This document shows, piece after piece, positions 1-5,412 of a stretch of DNA of 25,031 bases. The notes beneath the pieces are model-generated. The model had not been told where the DNA came from. It ran no database searches and worked only from the letters and a program-made list of their open reading frames with translations. The position numbers were made by a program, and so were the translations under genes. Each line of letters begins with the position of its first letter. The stretch's first letter is position 1. The DNA comes from a virus. Location: positions 1 to 25,031 of IMG/VR virus record IMGVR_UViG_3300016457_000870; one strand, 5' to 3'.

Positions 1-45
1 CTATATTGTTGACAGGAATATGTTTGTGAGATATGGCATGCAATG

Positions 46-243
46 TTAGATGTGAATATCGCTATCTACGAGTTCCGAGATTTTCAACACTATATCCCCC
101 GGAGGAGTCGTGCTCCCGGTTTCGTATTTTGCGATATTGTATCTATTGGTACCAATCCTTTTGGCTAATTGCGCCTGCGTCAGGCGCAAAGCCATACGAG
201 AATCTTTTACAAAGTTAGCCGTTTTTTTCCGTTTGGTAATCAT
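46..243 (-). CDS. Small XRE-family repressor (Cro/CI-like HTH)
   Basis: A 65-residue protein that is essentially one helix-turn-helix domain. Residues about 21-43 read as a typical XRE helix 2-turn-recognition helix, with TQAQLAKRIG followed by YNIAKYETG. There is no C-terminal cleavage or oligomerisation domain, so it resembles Cro or a minimal CI rather than a LexA-type repressor. It is divergent from the early operon and faces the operator/promoter region at 250-600, so it probably sets the lysis-lysogeny or early-gene switch. The ATG at 243-241 lies only 8 bases from a good -10 element with no ribosome binding site between, so the message is probably leaderless. The family call is firm; the regulatory role is inferred from position. 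Confidence 0.8.
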   Translation of the reverse strand: MITKRKKTANFVKDSRMALRLTQAQLAKRIGTNRYNIAKYETGSTTPPGDIVLKISELVDSDIHI

Positions 244-251
244 GGGCGCAC

Positions 252-279
252 ATTACAACCTTTTTCATGCGCTTGTCAA
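252..279 (-). promoter_or_regulatory. Leftward promoter of the repressor
   Basis: On the minus strand a perfect TTGACA (-35, plus-strand 274-279) is followed after 16 bases by TGTAAT (-10, plus-strand 252-257). The expected transcription start is about 1-2 bases before the repressor ATG at 243. The -35 lies inside the palindromic operator at 271-281, so bound repressor would block it. Confidence 0.65.
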
Positions 280-283
280 GCAC
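269..283. promoter_or_regulatory. Operator candidate, left copy
   Basis: The 15-mer GCGCTTGTCAAGCAC recurs as its exact reverse complement at 559-573. Its core GCTTG-T-CAAGC (271-281) is itself a palindrome with 5-bp arms. Both copies overlap a -35 box, as expected for a phage repressor operator. The cognate repressor is probably the XRE protein at 46-243 (inference). Confidence 0.6.
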
Positions 284-325
284 AAAAAAGGTGGGCAATC
301 AAAAAAAACATTTAAGGAGGTGACT

Positions 326-501
326 TATGGAAAAGAACACTTTGTTGGTTTCGGTATGCGTGACTACTCCCACAGATAAATCAGTGGGCTTTCTTGCTGG
401 ATGATCGTAAATTATTAAAGATTAACCAAGAAGATGTGGCGGGGGTCCTGGGAATAAAAAGGACAATAGCAACTAAAATTTTTAAAGAACTCAACCTTTA
501 G
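326..501 (+). pseudogene. Small HTH-like gene, apparently frameshifted
   Basis: A strong ribosome site (AAGGAGGTGACT) precedes the ATG at 326, but that frame stops after 25 codons. From about 364 to 501 the -1 frame is open and encodes a plausible winged-helix segment: an INQEDVAGVLGIKRTIATKI stretch, with a VAGVLGI helix and a likely recognition helix, ending directly before a strong terminator. The simplest reading is one gene of about 58 codons split by a one-base change between about 365 and 400. A programmed -1 shift, or an independent start at the TTG at 394, is also possible. It lies between the two operators, where a Cro- or CII-like regulator would be expected. Confidence 0.4.
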
Positions 502-505
502 ATTT

Positions 506-541
506 AAAAAACCCCGAGGCTTAATCGTTCAGGGGTTTTTT
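506..541. terminator. Bidirectional Rho-independent terminator
   Basis: AAAAAACCCC (506-515) pairs with GGGGTTTTTT (532-541); a further GA/TC pairing lies inside the loop side. The U-tract on either strand makes it work both ways. It closes the short HTH-like unit and insulates it from the promoter at 563. Confidence 0.8.
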
Positions 542-558
542 GTGCATAAACAAAAAAA

Positions 559-573
559 GTGCTTGACAAGCGC
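559..573. promoter_or_regulatory. Operator candidate, right copy
   Basis: GTGCTTGACAAGCGC, the exact reverse complement of 269-283. The core palindrome GCTTG-A-CAAGC at 561-571 contains the TTGACA -35 of the rightward promoter, so repressor binding would exclude RNA polymerase. Confidence 0.6.
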
Positions 574-591
574 AAATGGAAGCGCCATAAA
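563..591 (+). promoter_or_regulatory. Rightward early promoter
   Basis: TTGACA (563-568), a 17-base spacer, then CATAAA (586-591). It lies about 30 bases upstream of the first early gene (ATG at 621), whose ribosome site is GGGAGGAG. It probably drives the whole early operon through recT, since no other terminator is seen before about 6900. Confidence 0.7.
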
Positions 592-620
592 GGAACAAAA
601 AGAAAGGGAGGAGAAAATTT

Positions 621-992
621 ATGGAAAAGGAAAACGTTGAATTGTCGTTGGCAAACCTTAAAGACGGGGCCGCAATCGAAATGTTCGATACAGTTCTCAA
701 AAACGATCTGATGCCGAACATCCAGGACCCGAACACGGAGCATAAACCGGAAAGGGAAATTACCCTAAGGGTTAAATTCAAGCCGGACGAAGATCGTTTT
801 TTGAACATTGTTGGGATTGAATGCTGGCCCAGCAAATTGGCGAAACGCAAAATGATTACTACACAGGTCGCCATGGACGTGGATCGGGACGGGGCCATTA
901 TTGCGAAAGAGGTCATCCCGGCCCAAAGATCTTTTATTAATGAACTTGAAACGAAGGTGGAAAAGGTTATGCCCATCAGAAAGGAGAAATAA
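621..992 (+). CDS. Conserved phage early protein (replication terminator-like)
   Basis: A 123-residue soluble protein and the first gene of the rightward operon, with a good Shine-Dalgarno site 8-14 bases before the ATG. The pattern (an N-terminal segment around LKDGAAIEMFD, a middle NIQDPNTEHKPEREITL, then alternating beta-like strands) matches phage proteins commonly annotated 'replication terminator protein', often found just before the family encoded by the next gene. That name is historical and I know of no demonstrated function. It ends four bases before the next start codon, so the two are probably cotranscribed and translationally coupled. Confidence 0.6.
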   Translation: MEKENVELSLANLKDGAAIEMFDTVLKNDLMPNIQDPNTEHKPEREITLRVKFKPDEDRFLNIVGIECWPSKLAKRKMITTQVAMDVDRDGAIIAKEVIPAQRSFINELETKVEKVMPIRKEK

Positions 993-995
993 ATT

Positions 996-1706
996 ATGTT
1001 GAAAGAATTCGTTGAAAAAATTACCGCGCTGGCCGCCCCGAACTACAAAGACCTCGAAGATGGTCGAGTTTATTCGGATAAACACTTAACCCTTATCACA
1101 GAACCTGAACCGGAACCCATCCAAACGCACAACCTGTCCAGCCTTATCGAGTATATCAGAGAGGCCCTTGATGACTCACCGGGACAAATCATCAATATCG
1201 TAAGCCCAACTTTAGTTACGCTTCTCTCCGAACTTAACGCCCTTCAACAGCGGAAAACGTATATGGAAATTTCTTATAAGATGCCTGCCTTTCCGTTTGG
1301 GCAGTATCTTTCGCTTGATATATTTATTATAGGCTTACAGTCAAAATTCGAGGATACCCCCACTCGCGCTGAAATCCTGAAAATTATTGGCAATGTGAAG
1401 TCTGAAAATGTTGTCACAATGAAAGATGATGGAGTCTCTCAGAAAGTGGAAGTGGCTACCGGGGCCGCGAATGTGGATAATAAAATCATACCGAACCCCG
1501 TTACTTTAATTCCTTACCGGACTTTCCCCGATGTAGAGCAGCCCGAGAGTCACTTCATACTTCGTATGTCTTCCGCCAATGGTCTCACCTGTGCTCTTTT
1601 TGAGGCGGACGGGGAGCAGTGGAAGGTTGCTACTATGGCGAATATCAAAAAATGGCTGGAAGAGGAGCTCAAGGACACCTTAAATTCTCCGACTATTTTA
1701 GCATAA
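996..1706 (+). CDS. Conserved phage protein of unknown function
   Basis: A 236-residue protein starting 3 bases after the previous stop, with AAAGGAGAAAT as ribosome site. I recognise the layout from many prophages, where it follows the replication-terminator-like gene. Landmarks are a YSDKHL motif near residue 26-31, a central segment around LKIIGNVK, a DDGVSQKVEV motif, and a C-terminal FRTF-EVEQPES-like stretch followed by CALFEADGEQWK. No catalytic motif, membrane segment or signal peptide is visible. The C-terminal helix is rich in Glu and Lys. Function unknown; a role in early replication or recombination is suggested only by position. Confidence 0.65.
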   Translation: MLKEFVEKITALAAPNYKDLEDGRVYSDKHLTLITEPEPEPIQTHNLSSLIEYIREALDDSPGQIINIVSPTLVTLLSELNALQQRKTYMEISYKMPAFPFGQYLSLDIFIIGLQSKFEDTPTRAEILKIIGNVKSENVVTMKDDGVSQKVEVATGAANVDNKIIPNPVTLIPYRTFPDVEQPESHFILRMSSANGLTCALFEADGEQWKVATMANIKKWLEEELKDTLNSPTILA

Positions 1707-1720
1707 GTGGTTTTTGCATA

Positions 1721-1825
1721 GTGGGGTATGGTACGGTGGGGTGGGGTTGGGTCAGGTCCGGTGGGGTGCGGTTTGGTAGGGTGAGGTGAGGTGTGGTTTG
1801 GTGAGGTGGGGTATGGTGAGGTAGG
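1721..1825 (+). repeat. Pentamer array 1, GTNNG x 21
   Basis: Twenty-one consecutive 5-base units without one register slip. Every unit has GT at positions 1-2 and G at position 5, while positions 3-4 vary (GG, AT, AC, TG, CA, CC, GC, TT, AG, GA, GT). It fills most of the gap between two early genes. A normal leader with its own ribosome site (GGGAGGA, about 1862-1868) follows. Units are diverse, so simple slippage copying does not explain it. Confidence 0.9.
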
Positions 1826-1877
1826 GCAAACAACCCCAAAAACATTAAACATCTAACACACGGGAGGATACAAAAAA

Positions 1878-2486
1878 ATGGAAGAGCTAAAAGTCAAACT
1901 AATAGGGACAGCCCCCTTGTTGACTCACAACAATCGAGGTGCGAACCCTCTTGGTGCATATGCTCAGGCAATGAAGCCTCTTACATCAAAAAGGAATAAA
2001 ACAGATGTAGATTACGGGGAGATTGCACGGCTTGAATGGGAAGCAGGGCTTTACTTAGATAATGGCGTAGTAGTATTGCCTGCAAGATGTCTGGAAAAAA
2101 CCTTTTTGCTTGGTGCTCGAAAAGCAAAAAACGGGAAGAAGTATGAGTCCGGGGCTATGGTTAAGGAAGATTTCTGCGAACTTAGTTATAAAGGAACCCG
2201 GATAAAGGTAACAGAAACTGGTGAAATTCCGAACCCTGATCTTGATAAATATTATGACAAATTCTGTCATCAGGCGATGGTTAGGGTCGGCACTAATCAG
2301 GTGCTTAGGACACGACCGATTTTCTATGATTGGAGCTTGGACGTTACGGTCTCTTATAATGAAAGTCAAATTGATGAAAGATCTTTGTTCAAGTGCCTGA
2401 AAGATTCAGGAAGGTTGGTAGGTCTTTGCGAGCAGAGGCCACGGCTTGGGAGTTTTGAAGTGAAAAAAATTGAGGAAAGCGAGTGA
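1878..2486 (+). CDS. Conserved phage protein with a PLLTHNN N-terminus
   Basis: A 202-residue protein preceded by GGGAGGA. It opens with a beta strand and a PLLTHNN motif, followed by a K-R-K-T-D...E-I-A-R-L-E segment, an RTRPIFYDW motif at about residues 145-153, and a C-terminal LVGLCEQRPRLGSFEV. I recall this arrangement in a widespread family of unannotated phage proteins next to recombination genes. The glycine-containing C-terminal strand loosely recalls RAMP/Cas7-like folds, but that is speculation. No catalytic residues can be named. Its TGA stop lies in the first unit of pentamer array 2. Confidence 0.6.
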   Translation: MEELKVKLIGTAPLLTHNNRGANPLGAYAQAMKPLTSKRNKTDVDYGEIARLEWEAGLYLDNGVVVLPARCLEKTFLLGARKAKNGKKYESGAMVKEDFCELSYKGTRIKVTETGEIPNPDLDKYYDKFCHQAMVRVGTNQVLRTRPIFYDWSLDVTVSYNESQIDERSLFKCLKDSGRLVGLCEQRPRLGSFEVKKIEESE

Positions 2487-2567
2487 GGCGTGGTGTGGTG
2501 AGGTGGGGTGAGGTAGGGTGAGGTGCGGTGAGGTAAGGTGGGGTGAGGTGTGGTTTGGTGAGGTGGG
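2483..2567 (+). repeat. Pentamer array 2, GTNNG x 17
   Basis: Seventeen 5-base units, sixteen fitting GTNNG and one deviating (GCGTG at 2488-2492). GTGAG is the commonest unit, so GAGGTG, a good anti-16S match, recurs through the array. The stop codon of the preceding gene is inside the first unit (gTGAg). Downstream a normal leader with TGGGAGGAC precedes the next ATG at 2600. Confidence 0.85.
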
Positions 2568-2599
2568 GTAATTAACACATCTATTGGGAGGACAGTTTT

Positions 2600-3118
2600 A
2601 TGGGCGAAACAGTAATTAAGCATTATCCAGGGTGGGCACATGCTTTGGATGTTATTGTCGAGAGAGTGGGCAAGCAAGGCCATGGGATCTTTTTCAGCCA
2701 TGAGGAATTGAAAAAGCTTATGGAGATCAAAGAGCCCAAGACTATTGAAGACTATAAACAGAACAGTCTTGAATACATGAATAGCGTTGATCATCTTCGC
2801 AAGGAACTTCTTCAAAATCATCAAATGTGGCTGGATAACAAAAGGGGCGATGGATATATAATTTTACATCCCGATGATCAGGTATCGAAAGTACCAAAGG
2901 ATTTAATTGCAAAAGCATCTGCTGTAATGGGACAGGCAGTAAATGTGCTAACCAACGTAAGGGCGGAGCTTTTGAGTTTGGAAGCGGGAGCAACCAGGTT
3001 GCGAAATTTCCAGAGGGTTGCCTTCCTGCAACGATCTTTTAGAAAGAGAAAAATACCACAATTAAAAAATCCACCCCATAAGCTTAAGGCTTTGGCTGAA
3101 GGGGGAAAGGTTAAGTGA
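2600..3118 (+). CDS. Phage early protein, possible winged-helix C-terminal region
   Basis: A 172-residue basic protein with ribosome site GGGAGGA. Residues about 65-95 (RKELLQNHQMWLDN then GYIILHP) look like the helix plus beta-hairpin found in several phage DNA-binding or replication-associated proteins, where a W-L-x-N-x-R-G-x-G-Y motif recurs. The C-terminus is lysine- and arginine-rich. I do not recognise a named family with confidence. It lies between two pentamer arrays; its TGA stop (3116-3118) is within the first unit of array 3. Confidence 0.55.
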   Translation: MGETVIKHYPGWAHALDVIVERVGKQGHGIFFSHEELKKLMEIKEPKTIEDYKQNSLEYMNSVDHLRKELLQNHQMWLDNKRGDGYIILHPDDQVSKVPKDLIAKASAVMGQAVNVLTNVRAELLSLEAGATRLRNFQRVAFLQRSFRKRKIPQLKNPPHKLKALAEGGKVK

Positions 3119-3264
3119 GTTGAGGTGCGGTGAGGTAAGTTCTGGCCTGGTCGGGTGAGGTGTGGTGGGGTCAGGTACGGTAGGGTTTGGTAAGGTCGGG
3201 TATGGTTGGGTCTGGTGCGGTCAGGTCTGGTAAGGTAGGGTCAGGTTGGGCGAGGTAGGGTATG
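3115..3264 (+). repeat. Pentamer array 3, GTNNG x 30
   Basis: Thirty 5-base units cover the whole intergenic space. About 26 fit GTNNG exactly; the exceptions (TTGAG, TTCTG, GCCTG, GCGAG) keep the 5-base register. The TGA stop of the upstream gene is in the first unit and the ATG of the downstream gene is in the last (gtATG). The array therefore also supplies the only leader and ribosome-binding sequence for the next gene. Confidence 0.85.
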
Positions 3265-3450
3265 GAAATACAAGAAAAAATATTGTGCTCATTTTGCGGA
3301 AAAAGTTTGGACGAAGTTGAATTTTTAATAAAAGGCCCTGGCGTTTATATTTGTGATGAATGCGTAGCTGTCTGCCAAATGCTTGTAAAATGGGAGCGGG
3401 AAGCAAGGGAAAGGAAGCCGTTTAAAATCAAAAAAGAAGAGCAAGCCTAA
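3262..3450 (+). CDS. Stand-alone ClpX-type C4 zinc-finger protein
   Basis: A 62-residue protein matching the N-terminal zinc-binding domain of ClpX: C9-x2-C12, an 18-residue loop with the typical [13 protein letters not shown] pattern, and C31-x2-C34. In ClpX this domain dimerises and docks substrates and adaptors such as SspB; the AAA+ motor is absent here. A phage copy could compete for ClpX adaptors or substrates, or serve as a small zinc module for another partner (inference). The C-terminus is highly charged (K/R/E). The start codon lies in the last unit of pentamer array 3 and there is no conventional leader. Confidence 0.75.
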   Translation: MEIQEKILCSFCGKSLDEVEFLIKGPGVYICDECVAVCQMLVKWEREARERKPFKIKKEEQA

Positions 3451-3591
3451 TTTAAAGGAAAGGAGGCTGAAATGACTGGAGCGAGCCACAAATATTGAGA
3501 AACCCACATCGAATGAGCGTGCCAGGTGACAAGAGAAAACCATAACTAGAGAGCGAATTAAAAAAATCAAACAGGAAAGGAGGTGAAACCC
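3451..3591 (+). other. Leader region with minimal ORFs
   Basis: This 140-base gap has two strong ribosome sites. GGAAAGGAGGCTGAA precedes an ATG at about 3472 that opens only an 8-codon ORF (MTGASHKY), and AGGAAAGGAGGTGAAACCC precedes the KTSC gene. A short leader peptide or remnant is possible. No stable hairpin is obvious. Confidence 0.3.
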
Positions 3592-3825
3592 ATGATTAAT
3601 TTAAGGCCAGTAGAAAGCAGCATGATCAGTCATATAGGCTATGACGAGGAGGACAGGGTGCTCAGGGTCAGGTTCTCAAAAGGCGCAGAATATGACTATG
3701 CAGATGTACCCAAGACCGCGCATGATGCGCTCATGAAGGCACCGTCAATCGGTTCACATTTCCATAAACATGTAAGAAATGCTTATACGGCAAGGAAACA
3801 TGGCATCGCCAAGAAAGCAAAGTGA
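3592..3825 (+). CDS. KTSC-domain protein
   Basis: A 77-residue protein with the KTSC-domain pattern: V-x-S-S near the N-terminus, IGYD, L-R-V-x-F, a G-x-x-Y-x-Y strand, then V-P and a terminal helix with A-x-S-x-G-x-x-F. The ATG at 3592 is chosen because AGGAAAGGAGGTG sits 6-8 bases before it; a GTG at 3583 lies inside that ribosome site. KTSC domains are common in phages, often beside nucleases or recombination proteins, and their biochemical role is not established. The gene overlaps the exonuclease gene by 26 bases. Confidence 0.75.
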   Translation: MINLRPVESSMISHIGYDEEDRVLRVRFSKGAEYDYADVPKTAHDALMKAPSIGSHFHKHVRNAYTARKHGIAKKAK

Positions 3826-4372
3826 ATATCCCAGTGTAACGGAGGTCTTATCGCCCTATTCGGGGTACGACACCATTCCTCCGTGGCATCTGGAGAAAGC
3901 AGCGGAGCGCGGAACGATTGTCCATGCCCATTGCGCGGCCATTGCATTGGGGCAGTGGACGCCTACTCCGAAAGAAGAATACCGGGGGTATATCCAGAGC
4001 GCCAGGCTATGGTTTGACGCATTTGTGGATGAGATCCTGTTGGTTGAGGAAGAGTTGATGGATCCAGAACTTTGTTATTGCGGACATCCTGATCTTATTG
4101 TGCGTTCTCAAAAGTTGGGGGGGGTTATTCTGCCTGACTTTAAAACGCCGGTCAATGTTCATCGTAAAATATGGGGGGCTCAGTTAACTGCATATGAAAA
4201 CCTGGCAAGAAAGGATTTTCGGTTTACGCTTCCACCGATTAATCGATTAGGGAGTCTCCGCCTAAATAAAGACGGGGCGATGGCAAAGTTTGACGAGTTC
4301 ACCGAAAACAGGGTTGCATGTTGGGCTGCGTTTTATGGCGCTTTGATGGCGCACAGGTTTTTTATTGGATAG
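3800..4372 (+). CDS. PD-(D/E)XK phage exonuclease (RecB/RecE-like)
   Basis: A 190-residue protein with the ordered motifs of a RecB-type nuclease: ERGTIVH (H42), a glutamate-rich strand near 84-86, GHPDLI (D98), the catalytic strand LPDFKT (D113, K115), and QLTAY (Q128, Y132). It is expected to resect double-stranded ends 5'-3' to give the 3' single strand on which the RecT protein at 5413 acts. The ATG at 3800 is preferred (AAGGAA just upstream); an in-frame ATG at 3779 would add seven residues. It is slightly short for the family but has all motifs. Confidence 0.8.
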   Translation: MASPRKQSEYPSVTEVLSPYSGYDTIPPWHLEKAAERGTIVHAHCAAIALGQWTPTPKEEYRGYIQSARLWFDAFVDEILLVEEELMDPELCYCGHPDLIVRSQKLGGVILPDFKTPVNVHRKIWGAQLTAYENLARKDFRFTLPPINRLGSLRLNKDGAMAKFDEFTENRVACWAAFYGALMAHRFFIG

Positions 4373-4397
4373 CGATGAAGGGAGGATAAACAAGAAC

Positions 4398-4583
4398 GTG
4401 CCCTACATAGTATGTAAACGAAAAAAGAACAAGCCAAGGATAAGTGCTTTAGTTTGCATGGAAAGATGTCGATTCAAAAAAACCTGTCCCGAATATCTCG
4501 AATTTCTTAATGCTACCAAAGACAAGGAGGATGAAAATGGCCACAAAGGACTCTTTATGGAAAGGAAAACAAAAGAGATTTAA
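4398..4583 (+). CDS. Small Cys-rich phage protein
   Basis: About 61 residues if the GTG at 4398 is used (GGGAGGA lies 11 bases upstream). An in-frame TTG at 4365, overlapping the exonuclease stop, would give 72. Four cysteines in the first half (C, then C-x3-C and TCPEY) suggest a small metal-binding module, possibly an iron-sulfur or zinc site associated with the nuclease (inference). The second half is lysine- and glutamate-rich. Function unknown. Confidence 0.5.
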   Translation: MPYIVCKRKKNKPRISALVCMERCRFKKTCPEYLEFLNATKDKEDENGHKGLFMERKTKEI

Positions 4584-4653
4584 GAAGGGGGCATGCATAA
4601 GGAGCCTTGCAATGCTTTTGGAACAGCTCAATAAAGCAATTTCAAATAAATAA
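4537..4653 (+). CDS. 38-residue basic protein overlapping the previous gene
   Basis: It starts at an ATG (4537) with an excellent ribosome site (CAAGGAGGATGAAA) and overlaps the end of the preceding gene by 47 bases in another frame. The product is basic (WKGKQKRFKKG near the N-terminus) and ends in an amphipathic helix (SLAMLLEQLNKAI). Tight spacing to the next gene (16 bases, with its own AAGGAGG) supports real translation. Function unknown. Confidence 0.5.
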   Translation: MATKDSLWKGKQKRFKKGACIRSLAMLLEQLNKAISNK

Positions 4654-4668
4654 TTTAAGGAGGATTTA

Positions 4669-5388
4669 ATGGCATTTGCATTTAAAGCATCAAAAGAAGA
4701 GATTCCGCCTGGCAGGATCGAACAGGCCCCAGCCTTGCAGATCCAGGTAAAGCCTTTCGATTTTAACGCAGCCAAAAAAGAGTTTGAACCATACCGTAAG
4801 CAGATTGAGCAGATGAAAAAGCAGGCTCTTGCTTTCGAAATTACGGATAGCAGTAGCAATGAACAAGCTATTGCTATGATGGGGCAGGCCAGAATAATAT
4901 CAAAGAAGGTAACGGGGCTGAAGAACGCAAAGCTAAAGCCACACAATGAATTTCGCACTAAACTTATTGCGTTTGCTAAAGCATTTTCCACCCCGTTAGA
5001 GGACATTGTATCAAACCTCAAACAAAAAACTGAAAACTACAGCTACCAGGAAATAGTGAAAAAAAGGAAGGAGGAAAAAGAAGAGAAGGAGGCAGCGGAG
5101 AAGCGGCAGAAAGAATTGGATAAAATAGCGGCCAAGGCCGGTGTTGAAAGTATTAAGCTTCCCGAAGTACCTGTTGATCAGGGGAAAAAGCTTCAAACCC
5201 GGACGGAAACCGGTTCATCTTTGAGTGTCTCTCTCGAATGGACAGGGACCGTTACGAACCCGAAACTGGTGCCAAGAGAATATTGTTTGCCCGATCAAAA
5301 GAAGATTGATGAAGCGGTTAAAGCGGGGGCCCGGAAGATCCCGGGAGTGGATATTAAAGAGGTTCCGAAATCAAGATTACGCGCATAG
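4669..5388 (+). CDS. Coiled-coil phage protein of the recombination module
   Basis: A 239-residue protein starting after TTTAAGGAGGAT. Residues about 30-165 are predicted by eye to be long helices and coiled coil, ending in a run of alternating Glu/Lys/Arg, with a helix pair around MGQARIISKKVTGLKNAKLK. The C-terminal 60 residues carry a motif (VPREY, then PDQKKIDEAVKAGARKIPGV) that I recall in many phage proteins encoded immediately before recT. It is probably a partner or regulator of the exonuclease/annealing machinery; a nuclease-inhibitor role like Gam is possible but unsupported by specific residues. Confidence 0.6.
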   Translation: MAFAFKASKEEIPPGRIEQAPALQIQVKPFDFNAAKKEFEPYRKQIEQMKKQALAFEITDSSSNEQAIAMMGQARIISKKVTGLKNAKLKPHNEFRTKLIAFAKAFSTPLEDIVSNLKQKTENYSYQEIVKKRKEEKEEKEAAEKRQKELDKIAAKAGVESIKLPEVPVDQGKKLQTRTETGSSLSVSLEWTGTVTNPKLVPREYCLPDQKKIDEAVKAGARKIPGVDIKEVPKSRLRA

Positions 5389-5412
5389 CGCACAACAAAA
5401 GGAGAAAACAAA

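Noticed and set aside
110-379. Plus-strand 89-codon ORF opposite the repressor
   Set aside because: It is a shadow of the XRE gene on the other strand; no ribosome site and no recognisable protein.
1550-1852. Minus-strand ORF rich in T-x-P-x-x repeats across pentamer array 1 (and a similar one near 2366-2824)
   Set aside because: The peptide pattern follows automatically from reading CNNAC pentamers in threes; there is no ribosome site and the ORF overlaps well-supported plus-strand genes.
1721-3264. CRISPR array or tandem satellite
   Set aside because: The units are only 5 bp with no spacers, and units differ in the two central bases, unlike CRISPR repeats or copied satellites.
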